Of a stretch of 64,000 bases of DNA, positions 16,803 to 25,850 are shown piece by piece (position 1 is the stretch's first letter; the number at the start of each line of letters is the position of its first letter). The notes below the pieces were generated by a model that did not search any database, was not told the origin of the DNA, and saw only the letters and a list, made by a program, of their open reading frames with translations. Position numbers and translations under genes: made by a program. This DNA comes from Alteromonas hispanica (GTDB lineage: Bacteria; Pseudomonadota; Gammaproteobacteria; Enterobacterales; Alteromonadaceae), in NCBI RefSeq assembly GCF_010500915.1, contig NZ_JAAAWP010000001.1:124001-188000 (forward strand), given 5' to 3'.

Positions 16803-17410
16803 GGTGAACTAGCAGCGGCCTAATTAGCTGTGCTTTCACTAGCGCGACGGCTTTCTATTTTTGACAATACCCAAACAACTCAAACTGTATCGATTCCTTT
16901 TAAGCTGCTTGTCTATATTGTCCATATTTGCGTTCGACTCCTTAATATTAATTCTTTAATAGTTATCACCACCTTAAATTTTTCACCATTGATTACTATT
17001 GCGTATATACATTAATGGTTAAAAAAGAAGAGGAGATTAAATTACAGAAAAAGATTTCACAGTTGCATAGAATATTATTCGCCTCGAAAACTTTATCTAT
17101 TTTGAATCCTTAACCGTTTTTACAAATACATGCTGCTGGCTATATAGGCTATGTAAGCAATAAGGCAAACTAAACTTGATATGGTTTAGCTTCTTATCCG
17201 GCTTCTTATACATACTCTTAAAAAAACACTTCAAATGAAAATAACTAAGTACAAAGAAGCGAATTCTTTTTCCGCCATATTTCAATAAATCATTACAGAC
17301 CTTAAATTCTAAATTTAATATTATAGATACTTAAAATTTAAATAGGTGAGGTTCGAAGTACCAGCCCTCAATTAAACCAATCTTTATTACTCTATAAATA
17401 TTCTATTTAA

Positions 17411-17426
17411 CATAATATACATTATG
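17411..17426. repeat. inverted repeat upstream of the possible 40-residue gene
   Basis: CATAAT-ATAC-ATTATG, six-base perfect arms with a 4-base spacer, 33 bases before the start at 17459. It overlaps AT-rich promoter-like sequence, so it might be an operator. Confidence 0.35.
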
Positions 17427-17458
17427 CGAAATAGTGTATTATGACGCTTGGAGGGTTA

Positions 17459-17581
17459 ATGCGTTGCTATTTGGTTGGTTTGCTGTGCGTGATGGCTTAC
17501 ATACTTTTTCGGCGTTATGTAAGATTTACCGGCTTTAAGCTTTTCAATGATGAGGAAACTTGGTCGCTTTTGTATTTATAG
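17459..17581 (+). CDS. possible small membrane protein, 40 residues
   Basis: A 40-residue frame beginning MRCYLVGLLCVMAYILF, continuing with a basic RRYVR and ending in an acidic, aromatic tail (NDEETWSLLYL). The first 17 residues would form one membrane helix with positive residues following it. GGAGGG stands directly upstream with slightly short spacing to the ATG, the strongest ribosome binding site in the 2-kb gene-poor region. TATTAT and other AT-rich hexamers upstream could be a -10. No family is recognised. The left arm of an 11-bp inverted repeat lies inside the frame. It may be a genuine small protein, a toxin-like peptide or chance. Confidence 0.35.
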   Translation: MRCYLVGLLCVMAYILFRRYVRFTGFKLFNDEETWSLLYL

Positions 17582-17600
17582 CTAAGAAAATAACGCCGAA
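17508..17600. repeat. 11-bp inverted repeat separated by 71 bases
   Basis: TTCGGCGTTAT (17508-17518) and ATAACGCCGAA (17590-17600) are perfect reverse complements. One arm lies inside the possible 40-residue gene, the other nine bases after its stop. Confidence 0.6.
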
Positions 17601-18155
17601 TATAGATGGGTATTTAAAATGTAATGCTGTGTGAAATCTGGCGAGCTACACCCGTGCAAATGAAATTTTATTCACGTACAAACACATTTATAAATTAAAG
17701 ATGACTGGTTTATTTATAGCGAATCTCGAATACTGAGATTAAGGATGAACAACAAAACATAAAAGAGCTAATCTCCTAAGGCAAGGTTTCTAAGGCTCAA
17801 AAAATAATTATTGTAGATAAAGCTATTACTAGTTGGATTAACCAAACTTGGCTGAGAAAAGTTTAGTTGGTATCAGTTTCTGTGAATACTTATACCTTTA
17901 GTATGACCGCTAATTAATAAAGAAAAACGGTTTAGTATTTAGCTTAGTTTTTCCTTTTACTTTTTCTTTCACTTGTACTTATCGTTTGTCCTTGGCTCTG
18001 GCCTTGTATTAGTTATTATTCATAAGCTTTGATAGTTCACGCATATTGTCCAAGCAACTTAAGCCAAGCGCCCTACTTCTTACTTGCCGTTTTTCGACTG
18101 GCTTTTAAAACCAATTAGCTCAATGGTTATATATGTGTTGTGGCAGTTTGAAGAG

Positions 18156-19583
18156 TTACTTTTTCAATAGACCTATGCCAACGGCGGCCATTATCACTGC
18201 GACTATCGCATTTAAATAATTAAAGAACGCGTAAGGTAAATAAGATAGAACATCCACTCCCAACGTGGCTGCGTAAAAAGCGCCTGCCGTAGTCCAAGGT
18301 ATTAATGCTGTTGTCATTGTTGAACCTTCTTCCACAGAACGTGAGAGTATGGCGCCTTCTAATTTTTGGTCGTCATACTTTTCCTTAAACAATTGGCAGT
18401 TGAGTATTATTGATATGTAAGCTTCACCCATCGCAATATTTCCGACAAAACCCGATACTATAGTCGTGGCGATAAGGCTTGCCGTCCGTTTTACTCTTGC
18501 AATACTGCCTTTTAGTAAAGCGCTTAAAAAGCCTGCACCATGCAGAATGCCGCCAAGCGCGATGGCCATGAGCGCTAACAGTAAAGTCCAACTCATGCTG
18601 GTGATACCACCGCGACCTAAAAGCGCGTCCAGGTTAGCTATACCTGTCGATGCTGGCGTATTTTCCCACAGTGCGTTCAATACAATTACCGTGCTTTCTA
18701 TATTACTTTCACCCTGATAAAAAATAGCAATGAGTACGGCAAGTACAATACTGCACGACATAGTGACCTCTGCCGCTACTTTTTTAATGCTGAGCGTGGC
18801 AAGTAGTAAAAGAGGAAGAAGCGTTATTAAAGGCATCAGCTTATATTCTTTATCAAGCGCTGTTTGAATTTGGGTAATAGAACTAAAGGTAAGATTCTGA
18901 TCGGCATCGCCAAAACTGTGGCTAAACCCGATAATTAAAAAGATTATCAAAGTGAGAATAAACGTAGGCACAGTGGTAAACAGCATGGCATAGATGTGCC
19001 TGAATAAAGTGGTTCCAGCGCTCATAGCAGCAAGATTAGTGGTATCTGAAATGGGAGACATTTTGTCGCCAAATGTTGCACCACACACAATCATGCCTGC
19101 TACTAACGGAAGTGGAATGTTCATAGCACTTCCGATACCGATGAGTACCACGCCCAAGGTTCCCACAGTTCCCCATGAAGTACCGGTAGCGACAGACATA
19201 ATGGCACAAAGTACTAATCCAACGGCTAAAAATAAACTTGGGCTAAGCCAGCTAAGACCATAGTACATCAAGGTAGCTATTGTACCGCTATGCATAAAAC
19301 TGGAGATCACCATGCCGATAAGTATAAATATGTAGATAGCAGGCATGGCCTTCGATAGCGACGAGGTCATTAATTCGCGGATTTGTAGATAGTTAAATCC
19401 GATAAAAGCCGCGTTTACACCAGTCCATAAAAGGCAAACAAACATCAGCGCATGTAAGCTTATCCCAAGACCAAAAAGACCGCCCGCTATGGTAATAACG
19501 ACAGCGGCGAAGCACACAAGCGAGTGTTGAAATGATGGCTGTTGTGAAGCAGCAGTTGAAGACGTAGACGTTTGATTGGACAT
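18156..19583 (-). CDS. nhaC: Na+/H+ antiporter, NhaC family
   Basis: A 475-residue protein with about 11-12 membrane segments. Family motifs are visible: VATGTSWGTVGTLGVVL, GATFGDKMSPISDTTNLAAM and, near the end, a conserved SRSVEEGSTMTTALIPWTTAG. NhaC proteins exchange Na+ for H+ in pH and sodium homeostasis; some relatives exchange organic acids. The ATG at 19583 with GAGAG seven bases upstream is preferred to an in-frame TTG four codons earlier. It is monocistronic, 113 bases from the DUF2254 gene. A second NhaC paralogue occurs at 51212-52687. Confidence 0.92.
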   Translation of the reverse strand: MSNQTSTSSTAASQQPSFQHSLVCFAAVVITIAGGLFGLGISLHALMFVCLLWTGVNAAFIGFNYLQIRELMTSSLSKAMPAIYIFILIGMVISSFMHSGTIATLMYYGLSWLSPSLFLAVGLVLCAIMSVATGTSWGTVGTLGVVLIGIGSAMNIPLPLVAGMIVCGATFGDKMSPISDTTNLAAMSAGTTLFRHIYAMLFTTVPTFILTLIIFLIIGFSHSFGDADQNLTFSSITQIQTALDKEYKLMPLITLLPLLLLATLSIKKVAAEVTMSCSIVLAVLIAIFYQGESNIESTVIVLNALWENTPASTGIANLDALLGRGGITSMSWTLLLALMAIALGGILHGAGFLSALLKGSIARVKRTASLIATTIVSGFVGNIAMGEAYISIILNCQLFKEKYDDQKLEGAILSRSVEEGSTMTTALIPWTTAGAFYAATLGVDVLSYLPYAFFNYLNAIVAVIMAAVGIGLLKK

Positions 19584-19696
19584 TTTAACTCTCAAGAGGG
19601 CCAGAATTAATTTACTGCTCTATAAAAAAATCAGAAAAAACATATGACTTGTGGGCTTTATTAGCGGAGTTAAGGATTAAACACGCGCTAGTATGA

Positions 19697-20995
19697 TTAT
19701 GACCGCTGTTCAAAAACATTCTCTAAACGCTCGATATCCGGTTCGAAATTTAACTGCTGCTTACTGCGCTCGAAGCTAAGCTTTGCAAAGTGTTTAGCAT
19801 TTGTTTTGAAATCTTCAGCCACATGACTATCGTTGTTTTCGAAGCACTTTGCTAGTGTTTGAAGAGATTTTTGGATGCGAATTGCTACTTCAATATTGTC
19901 GGCGCCATCTCTTGATATACTGGTATATGCATCGTCAAATATGTCTTTAACAGATATTTCTGGTACCGAAATGCAGCTGTATTTTACTTCGTAATCGGGC
20001 TGCTGCTGTCTATCCTCATTGCTTGCCACGTGATCTTTAGACCATAAAAGCAGCAAACGGGTAATGCTGCTTATAGTGCCTATGGCAGTACCATGATCGT
20101 TTACCGATGGCGATAGTGCCCTAGATGCAATCTCCGCCAATACGATAAAACCAAACCTAGGGTCGGCTTCAAATGAGCGTGATGTACTTATGCTAAATGC
20201 ACTTTTTATTATATCGACATCAACGTCTTTATCTACAAACGCGATATTTTTATCCGGTGTGACAAACTCACCGGGAAGCATGGCAATATTCACAAAAACA
20301 TTATTATCTGACGCCCATTCCTGTATTTTAGCGATATCAATTAATTGAATATATCCAACCTCATTTGACTGAACGGCATAACTCCCCTGCTCGCTAATTT
20401 CGCTTGCGGGAACAGCGCCCAAACACGGTGTTTCAATGCGTTGCTTAATTGCCCGCTCAGTTGCACTTTCCACCTTTAACATAGTTGACTCTACTCGCCC
20501 CAAGCGAGCAACGCTGTCTACCCAACGAATAAAAGTAAGAATAACGATAGCAAACGCAAGGCAGGTGATACAGAAGAGGAAAAATACACCAGCTTCTCCA
20601 TAAAACTTCTGGCTCATGGCCGTCAATGCCACAGCACTGTATATAAATGCGCCCACAAACGTTGAAAGTGCGTTTTGCGACACATCATCTGAAATAGTAA
20701 GCCCGAGAGAGCGAGGCGTAGAAGACTGACTTGCAGACGCATAGGCGTTTACCATGGTGCCGGCAGAAAAGGTGGCAATAACCATCATGCTTGATGCCAT
20801 GATAGAGAGCAAGGTGGTCACTGAATCGGGCTCAATCTTTGGGATATGCTCGGCTAATGATGTTCCATCAACTATCTTTGCCGCAAATACAGCAAGCAAG
20901 GAAAGCACACAAAAACCTAGAGGCTTTATCCAAAGTTTCTCTTTAAAACTAAATAATAAAAACCGTACTTTGTCTACCGACAGCGGTGTGTCCAT
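19697..20995 (-). CDS. DUF2254 family membrane protein
   Basis: A 432-residue protein with four hydrophobic segments in the first 165 residues (around 25-45, 60-85, 110-130 and 138-158) and a long soluble C-terminal part. The motif region SAGTMVNAYASASQSSTPRSLGL and later SRALSPSVNDHGTAIG are typical of DUF2254, a family of unknown function resembling ion channels. The ATG at 20995 gives the family length. It stands alone between an NhaC antiporter and the photolyase operon. Confidence 0.87.
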   Translation of the reverse strand: MDTPLSVDKVRFLLFSFKEKLWIKPLGFCVLSLLAVFAAKIVDGTSLAEHIPKIEPDSVTTLLSIMASSMMVIATFSAGTMVNAYASASQSSTPRSLGLTISDDVSQNALSTFVGAFIYSAVALTAMSQKFYGEAGVFFLFCITCLAFAIVILTFIRWVDSVARLGRVESTMLKVESATERAIKQRIETPCLGAVPASEISEQGSYAVQSNEVGYIQLIDIAKIQEWASDNNVFVNIAMLPGEFVTPDKNIAFVDKDVDVDIIKSAFSISTSRSFEADPRFGFIVLAEIASRALSPSVNDHGTAIGTISSITRLLLLWSKDHVASNEDRQQQPDYEVKYSCISVPEISVKDIFDDAYTSISRDGADNIEVAIRIQKSLQTLAKCFENNDSHVAEDFKTNAKHFAKLSFERSKQQLNFEPDIERLENVFEQRS

Positions 20996-21154
20996 ACCCT
21001 AACTCCAAAACCTGTATGATACCTAGTGTGGCGAGTACGCCAGTTTGGCTGAACTCTCTGTAACATTCCTTTTTTGTATCCGCTACATTACCTCTGCAGC
21101 TTAACTAGCACCACTGTTTAATTTGTATTTATAACGGAGTTGCGCGGACAAGTG

Positions 21155-21295
21155 TTACTGTGTCTTATTCTTATTACCTGCGCAGCGTTTTGAGCAATAT
21201 CGCACGTTTTCCCAATCCCGTTCCCACTTTTTACGCCAAGTAAAAGGACGGTTACACACGGGGCACATTTTTGTGGGTAAATCAGACTTCTTCAT
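21155..21295 (-). CDS. DUF2256 small zinc-ribbon-like protein
   Basis: A 46-residue protein beginning [10 protein letters not shown] with four cysteines, Cys11, Cys14, Cys34 and Cys38, in a C-x2-C...C-x3-C arrangement and the motif [13 protein letters not shown]. This is the DUF2256 family, whose genes are very often found beside cryptochrome or photolyase genes; its role is unknown. The ATG at 21295 overlaps the 3' end of the FeS photolyase gene by 14 bases, so it is translationally coupled as the third gene of the operon. Confidence 0.9.
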   Translation of the reverse strand: MKKSDLPTKMCPVCNRPFTWRKKWERDWENVRYCSKRCAGNKNKTQ

Positions 21296-22820
21296 TTTTC
21301 GTGATCTTCGTCAAAAATGCAGCGGCGTCTTCTTTCATTGCATTAATATTATCTTCTTTCATTCTTCCGTAGGTTTTTAAAATCATCGCCATACGGTGGT
21401 TGTTGCTTAATTTATCTTTGTTCTTGTCAATAAAATGCCAATACAAATAATTAAATGGGCACGCTTTTGGCCCTGTCTTTTTGGATACTTGATAACCACA
21501 GTTTTTGCAGTAATTCGACATCTTGTTGATATAACTACCGCTAGCCACATAGGGCTTACTAGCAAGGTTTCCACCATCGCTGTACAAAATCATGCCTGCC
21601 ACGTTTGGCAGCTCTACCCATTCATATGCATCGGCGTAAACAGAAAGGTACCATGCTTGCACTTGCTCTGGGCTAAGTTCAGTCAGCAGACTAAAATTAC
21701 CTATAACCATCAGCCTCTGAATATGGTGGGCATACGCATTCTGTTTTGTTTCTTTAATACACTGACGCATACAGTTCATATTAGTCTGTGCATCCCAATA
21801 GAAATTGGGTAAGTCACGCTGGTTGTTAAAGTAATTGTCAGTTTTGAGGCCGGGCATAAAATACCAATAAAAACCGCGAATATATTCTCGCCAGCCTAAT
21901 ATTTGCCTAATGAAACCTTCCGCAGAATTTAGTGGTACTTGACCGCTATGGTACGCCTGTTCGGCAGATTCAATCGCTTCTTTTGGCGTTAACAGTCCAC
22001 AATTCAGATAAAACCCGATATGTGAGTGGTACATCCATGGTTTGCCTTCCACCATTGCGTCTTGATACTGACCAAAGTTGGGCAATCGTTCTTCTATAAA
22101 TGTATTCAATACTTCCAGTGCGTCTTCTCGTGTAACGGCGAAAAAGAAGTTGTCTAGGTCGCCAAAGTGATCAGAGAATTGTGACTCTACAAGCGCCAAA
22201 ACGTCTTTTGTGATCTCATCTATGGCAAAGGTGCTGTGCTTTGGCACCTTATGATCCTCGGGCATGGACTCACGATTTTGTGCATCGTAATTCCATTTTC
22301 CGCCGACAGGATTTTTGCCGTCCATGAGCACATCGTGCTTTCTGCGCATTTCGCGATAAAAAAACTCCATGCGTAATTGTTTTTTGCCTTCCGCCCAGTC
22401 GCTAAACTCTTGTGGCGTCGCTAGAAACCTGTTGTCCTCGCATATATGAACTGGAACACCTAGCGTACTTTCCCATTGTTGAAAACTATTCAACAAACGA
22501 TGTTCACCGGGCGATGTCACAACCACGCTTTCAAAATCACCGTTATCTAAACTGTATTTGACTTGTTCCAGTAAACTACCTTGATTGTGCTTGTCATCAT
22601 ATTTTACATAGTCAACATTGTAGTTATGCTTTTCAAGCTCACGAGCAAAGTGGCGCATGGCACTAAACAAAAACGCAATCTTCTTTTTGTGATGCTTTAC
22701 ATAGGTGGCCTCTTCTCTCACCTCTGCCATTAATATGGTATCTACGGTTTTTTTAGCTTCGGCAATAGCAGGAAGTGTTTCAGTTAGCTGGTCGCCCAAT
22801 ACAAGAATAAGTGAAGCCAT
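21282..22820 (-). CDS. iron-sulfur bacterial cryptochrome/photolyase (FeS-BCP, PhrB/CryB type)
   Basis: A 512-residue protein beginning [14 protein letters not shown], the characteristic N-terminus of the photolyase-related family to which the (6-4) photolyase PhrB of Agrobacterium belongs. The four cysteines expected to bind a [4Fe-4S] cluster are visible: one in NMNCMRQC and three in [21 protein letters not shown]. The FAD-binding half includes [21 protein letters not shown] and [14 protein letters not shown]. By family knowledge it repairs (6-4) photoproducts or acts as a blue-light sensor. It starts three bases after the stop of the CPD photolyase gene, in one operon with it and DUF2256. 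Confidence 0.92.
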   Translation of the reverse strand: MASLILVLGDQLTETLPAIAEAKKTVDTILMAEVREEATYVKHHKKKIAFLFSAMRHFARELEKHNYNVDYVKYDDKHNQGSLLEQVKYSLDNGDFESVVVTSPGEHRLLNSFQQWESTLGVPVHICEDNRFLATPQEFSDWAEGKKQLRMEFFYREMRRKHDVLMDGKNPVGGKWNYDAQNRESMPEDHKVPKHSTFAIDEITKDVLALVESQFSDHFGDLDNFFFAVTREDALEVLNTFIEERLPNFGQYQDAMVEGKPWMYHSHIGFYLNCGLLTPKEAIESAEQAYHSGQVPLNSAEGFIRQILGWREYIRGFYWYFMPGLKTDNYFNNQRDLPNFYWDAQTNMNCMRQCIKETKQNAYAHHIQRLMVIGNFSLLTELSPEQVQAWYLSVYADAYEWVELPNVAGMILYSDGGNLASKPYVASGSYINKMSNYCKNCGYQVSKKTGPKACPFNYLYWHFIDKNKDKLSNNHRMAMILKTYGRMKEDNINAMKEDAAAFLTKITKNEEV

Positions 22821-22823
22821 GAG

Positions 22824-24248
22824 CTATCCTTTAATTTCTTGAAAAGCATCAAGTGCGCGCTGTCTCGAGGCTTTTAAATCAACAATGGGTTTTGGGTAGT
22901 TTTTACCTAGCTCAAAATTAGCATCTTTCGCAATCACACCCGGAATTTCCCATGGTTTATGTATGTATTTATCTGGAATATCTTTCAATTCTGGGCAGTA
23001 CTTACGTACGTACTTACCTTTTTTGTCAAATTTTTCGCCCTGAAGTACCGGGTTAAAAATTCTAAAGTAGGGGGCTGCATCTGCACCTGAGCCCGCTACC
23101 CATTGCCATCCAGCGCTGTTACTTGCTAAATCTGCGTCTAGTAATGTATCCCAAAACCAGCGCTCGCCTTCGTGCCAGCTCAGCAACAGGTTTTTTACTA
23201 AAAACGAACCTACAATCATCCTTACACGGTTATGCATATACCCGGTTTGCCATAATTCGCGCATACCCGCATCTACAATAGGTATTCCCGTGTTACCGGT
23301 TTGCCATGCTCTTAAGCTTTCAGCGTCTTTTCGCCAAGGAAAGTTATCGAACTTGTCGTTGAAGTTTTTGTTTGGCAGCGTTGGAAAATGATAAAGCAAG
23401 TAATAGCTAAACTCGCGCCAGCCAAGTTCACTTAAGTAGGTGTCTATACTTTTATCTTCTGTGGAGCCGAACTTATCTTTTATGGCGTACCACACTTGAT
23501 TTGGCGACATCTCACCAAAATGTAAGTGTGGTGACAATCGTGAAGTCCCCTTCATCGACGGTATATCTCTCCCGTCACGATAGTGTCTGGCGGCATGCTC
23601 TATAAAATCAGACAAATTATCGGCAGCGCCATCTTCACCGGGCTTCCACATTTTTTCGATTGTGCCGTACCACTCAATTTCTGGCATCAGGTTCAAGGCA
23701 TCTAGCCCATCATCTTCGCATTGGGTGTCTGCGTAGGTAATTCTCGCTGGTGGGGCCTTTGGATACCGCGGCTGCTCAACGTTTAAGCAGCCGTTTCGAT
23801 AATATGGAGTGAAAACGCGGTATGGTGTGTCATCTTTTTTGAGAACCTTCATGGGTTCCCACAATAAACTACCGTTGCTGCTATGTGCCTCAAGACCGTT
23901 GTCGATAACTTGTTTTTTTATCTCTTTATCGCGGTTGATTTGCCACGGCTCATAGCAGCGGTTCCAAAATATTGCTTTTGCATCAACCTCTTTCATAATT
24001 TGAGGAATGAGCTTTTTAGGATCGCCTTTGTAAAACTTCAAATGACCGTTTAGCCGTTTATTCAAAGAGGTAAGAGAGTGATGCAACCACCACTTACTCG
24101 CGCCGCCTGGCACTCTACCATCGGGGGTAGTATCGTCGAATATGTAAATAGGAAGAATTTTCCCCATGTCGCAGGCAGCGTTTAATGCTGGGTTATCATT
24201 CACTCTAAGGTCTTGTCTAAACCACATAATACTTACAGGAACGGTCAC
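22824..24248 (-). CDS. phrB: class I CPD deoxyribodipyrimidine photolyase
   Basis: A 474-residue enzyme with an N-terminal antenna (alpha/beta) domain starting VSIMWFRQDLRVNDNPAL and a C-terminal FAD domain. Key segments are TGIPIVDAGMRELWQTGYMHNRVRM, DADLASNSAGWQWVAGSG (holding the Asn near FAD N5 and the proximal Trp of the electron chain) and FRIFNP. It repairs cyclobutane pyrimidine dimers with blue light. The start is a GTG at 24248 with AAGG upstream; an out-of-frame ATG overlaps it. First gene of the photolyase operon and divergent from cryDASH. Confidence 0.95.
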   Translation of the reverse strand: MTVPVSIMWFRQDLRVNDNPALNAACDMGKILPIYIFDDTTPDGRVPGGASKWWLHHSLTSLNKRLNGHLKFYKGDPKKLIPQIMKEVDAKAIFWNRCYEPWQINRDKEIKKQVIDNGLEAHSSNGSLLWEPMKVLKKDDTPYRVFTPYYRNGCLNVEQPRYPKAPPARITYADTQCEDDGLDALNLMPEIEWYGTIEKMWKPGEDGAADNLSDFIEHAARHYRDGRDIPSMKGTSRLSPHLHFGEMSPNQVWYAIKDKFGSTEDKSIDTYLSELGWREFSYYLLYHFPTLPNKNFNDKFDNFPWRKDAESLRAWQTGNTGIPIVDAGMRELWQTGYMHNRVRMIVGSFLVKNLLLSWHEGERWFWDTLLDADLASNSAGWQWVAGSGADAAPYFRIFNPVLQGEKFDKKGKYVRKYCPELKDIPDKYIHKPWEIPGVIAKDANFELGKNYPKPIVDLKASRQRALDAFQEIKG

Positions 24249-24279
24249 ATTTTTTCCTTTTGATGTTGCTCTAATTTTT

Positions 24280-24295
24280 AATTACTTACGTAATT
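24280..24295. promoter_or_regulatory. inverted repeat in the divergent phrB/cryDASH promoter region
   Basis: AATTAC-TTAC-GTAATT has perfect 6-base arms and lies near the middle of the 113-base intergenic region, a position suited to an operator for both directions. The binding protein is unknown. Confidence 0.45.
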
Positions 24296-24314
24296 GAACT
24301 TGTACGCATTTCTG

Positions 24315-24329
24315 CGGATTCAGGATCCG
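24315..24329. promoter_or_regulatory. second inverted repeat in the phrB/cryDASH promoter region
   Basis: CGGAT-TCAGG-ATCCG has perfect 5-base arms. It lies 33 bases upstream of the cryDASH start, in the region expected to hold its promoter. Confidence 0.35.
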
Positions 24330-24361
24330 TTCGTGTTATAAAAATAAAATAGAGAATTATC

Positions 24362-25672
24362 ATGCCAAATCATACTCTTAGCGATAATAATACGACAAAA
24401 AAGCAGCGAGGGCTGTTTTGGTTTAGACACGATTTACGCCTTCACGATCAACCTGCGCTCACTGAGTTGTGTGAAAAGGTTGATGAAGTCTCATTTATCT
24501 ATATTCTGGATGAAACGCATTTTTCCCCGACTAAATACGGATTGCAACGTATGGGTGAAAATCGTTATCAATTTTTGATAGCGACATTAGCAGACTTAAA
24601 ACGCTCTCTTGAAAATCAAGGACACAGCTTGACTGTGCTTAAAGGGAATACTTCAGAATGTTTAGCTAATGTATTGAAGCAGGGACACTTTGCTTACCTT
24701 GGGTTGAACAAACACGGTGGCTTTTATGAACGAAAGCACGTAGATGAATTAGCTTATAATTATCCGAATCTTTCAATTATTGAAGGCGAAGCCCTTACCT
24801 TATTCAATGAGAGCGATCTGCCTTTTTCAGTTGCAGAAATGCCCGATGTGTTTAGCCCTTTCAGGCGCAAAGTTGAGAAGAAACTAACACCTAGAGAAGC
24901 TATCGGCACTTTAGAAATCCTTCCCTCTGCGTTTGTGCCTGAGTTTGCTGAACAAGATAAGCTCGACGTAAATGCAGAGCTTGATAATGGATTTAGCAAC
25001 GAATTCAAAGGCGGTGAGACCGCAGCGCTTGAGCATTTAAACACGTACCTTTTCGATTGGCATGCAGCAGCGACCTATAAAGAAACAAGAAATGCGCTAG
25101 ACAGTTGGAAAGACAGTACTAAGCTGTCACCTTGGCTTGCAGTAGGCGCACTTTCACCGAGAGAAGTGGTTCGTCAGGTAGCCAAGTTTGAACAACAAGT
25201 AGAAAAAAATGAGTCAACGTACTGGATTTATTTTGAGTTACTGTGGCGAGAGTTTTTTCACTGGTTACAATCAAAATACGAAGAGAGATGGTTTAAATTT
25301 GGCGGTATTCAGCAGGCAGCTCCCAATACAAAGCATAACCCAAAAGTGTTTGTTGATTGGTGTAACGGCGACACTGGCTACCCAATTATTGATGCCTGTA
25401 TGAAACAGCTAAAAGCAACGGGTTATATGTCCAATCGTGGAAGACAACTTGTCGCTAGCTGCTTTGTTCACGAGTTGCAGCAAGACTGGCGATATGGTGC
25501 AGCGTGGTTTGAAAACCAGCTGCTCGATTTTGATGTGGGTAGCAACTGGGGCAATTGGCTTTACCTTGCCGGTGTGGGAAGTGACCCGAGAGGACACAGA
25601 CAATTTAACTTAGAGAAGCAAACAGCAACTTACGATCCAGACGGTGCGTTTAGGCAGAAATGGCTGGGCTAA
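24362..25672 (+). CDS. DASH-type cryptochrome
   Basis: A 436-residue photolyase-family protein with the DASH subfamily signature near the C-terminus (LYLAGVGSDPRGHRQFN) and the DASH form of the FAD region (LLDFDVGSNWGNW). The N-terminal antenna domain begins RGLFWFRHDLRLHDQPAL. DASH cryptochromes bind FAD and a folate and repair CPD lesions mainly in single-stranded DNA or loops. It is divergent from phrB, followed by another photolyase-family gene on the same strand after 178 bases. AGAGAA precedes the ATG. Confidence 0.94.
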   Translation: MPNHTLSDNNTTKKQRGLFWFRHDLRLHDQPALTELCEKVDEVSFIYILDETHFSPTKYGLQRMGENRYQFLIATLADLKRSLENQGHSLTVLKGNTSECLANVLKQGHFAYLGLNKHGGFYERKHVDELAYNYPNLSIIEGEALTLFNESDLPFSVAEMPDVFSPFRRKVEKKLTPREAIGTLEILPSAFVPEFAEQDKLDVNAELDNGFSNEFKGGETAALEHLNTYLFDWHAAATYKETRNALDSWKDSTKLSPWLAVGALSPREVVRQVAKFEQQVEKNESTYWIYFELLWREFFHWLQSKYEERWFKFGGIQQAAPNTKHNPKVFVDWCNGDTGYPIIDACMKQLKATGYMSNRGRQLVASCFVHELQQDWRYGAAWFENQLLDFDVGSNWGNWLYLAGVGSDPRGHRQFNLEKQTATYDPDGAFRQKWLG

Positions 25673-25850
25673 TTGTTATTGCTCAGTCTCAGAGCACTAT
25701 GTCTCAAAGCGCTATGTCTCAAAGCGCTGGCGTACTAAGAGCCAGCGCTGAAGAAACCAGTAGTGTTAAGGCTCATTACGTTAACGCCCCCTTGATGCGA
25801 GCTCCCCTGCTGATAGCTACTTTGCTGAAAGACCATGGCTAAGTAATATA

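Larger units (their letters stand above)
16561..17647. repeat. pair of imperfect direct repeats about 1.06 kb apart
   Basis: At 16561 the sequence AATGTTGTGTGAAATTTAGG and at 17623 AATGCTGTGTGAAATCTGG align over about 22 bases with two substitutions and one base inserted; both continue with GCG. They flank the middle of the gene-poor region and might be the scars of an insertion or sites for a DNA-binding protein. Confidence 0.45.
16195..18155. other. AT-rich, nearly gene-free 2-kb region upstream of the integrase
   Basis: About 1.96 kb between the integrase and the NhaC gene with base composition clearly more AT-rich than the surroundings. Apart from one possible 40-codon gene (17459-17581) I see no credible coding sequence; frames at 16830-17015 and 17097-17285 lack ribosome binding sites and look random. 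It holds several separately listed structures: a 34-bp palindrome, a CRP-like site, a 12-bp tandem repeat, a stem-loop at 16636-16679, a direct repeat pair and an 11-bp inverted repeat. The content fits a recombination site region or the decayed remains of an element. Confidence 0.6.

Noticed and set aside
17014-17112. 32-codon frame beginning MVKKEEEIK
   Set aside because: No ribosome binding site before its ATG; the AGGAG lies inside the frame without a usable start after it.
16830-17285. Two frames of about 60 codons in the gene-poor region
   Set aside because: No ribosome binding site, low-complexity AT-rich composition and no domain pattern.
17341-17371. tRNA 3' end (GGTTCGAA) as an integrase target
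   Set aside because: The flanking bases cannot form the T-stem or acceptor stem.
17508-17600. Cassette boundaries of a chromosomal integron
   Set aside because: The arms read GTTAT...ATAAC, the opposite polarity to a single attC, and no matching outer sites were found to make two.
25660-25842. Plus-strand 60-codon frame between cryDASH and the next photolyase gene
   Set aside because: It overlaps the cryDASH end and owes its openness to a 15-bp tandem duplication (ATGTCTCAAAGCGCT twice); no ribosome binding site or similarity.
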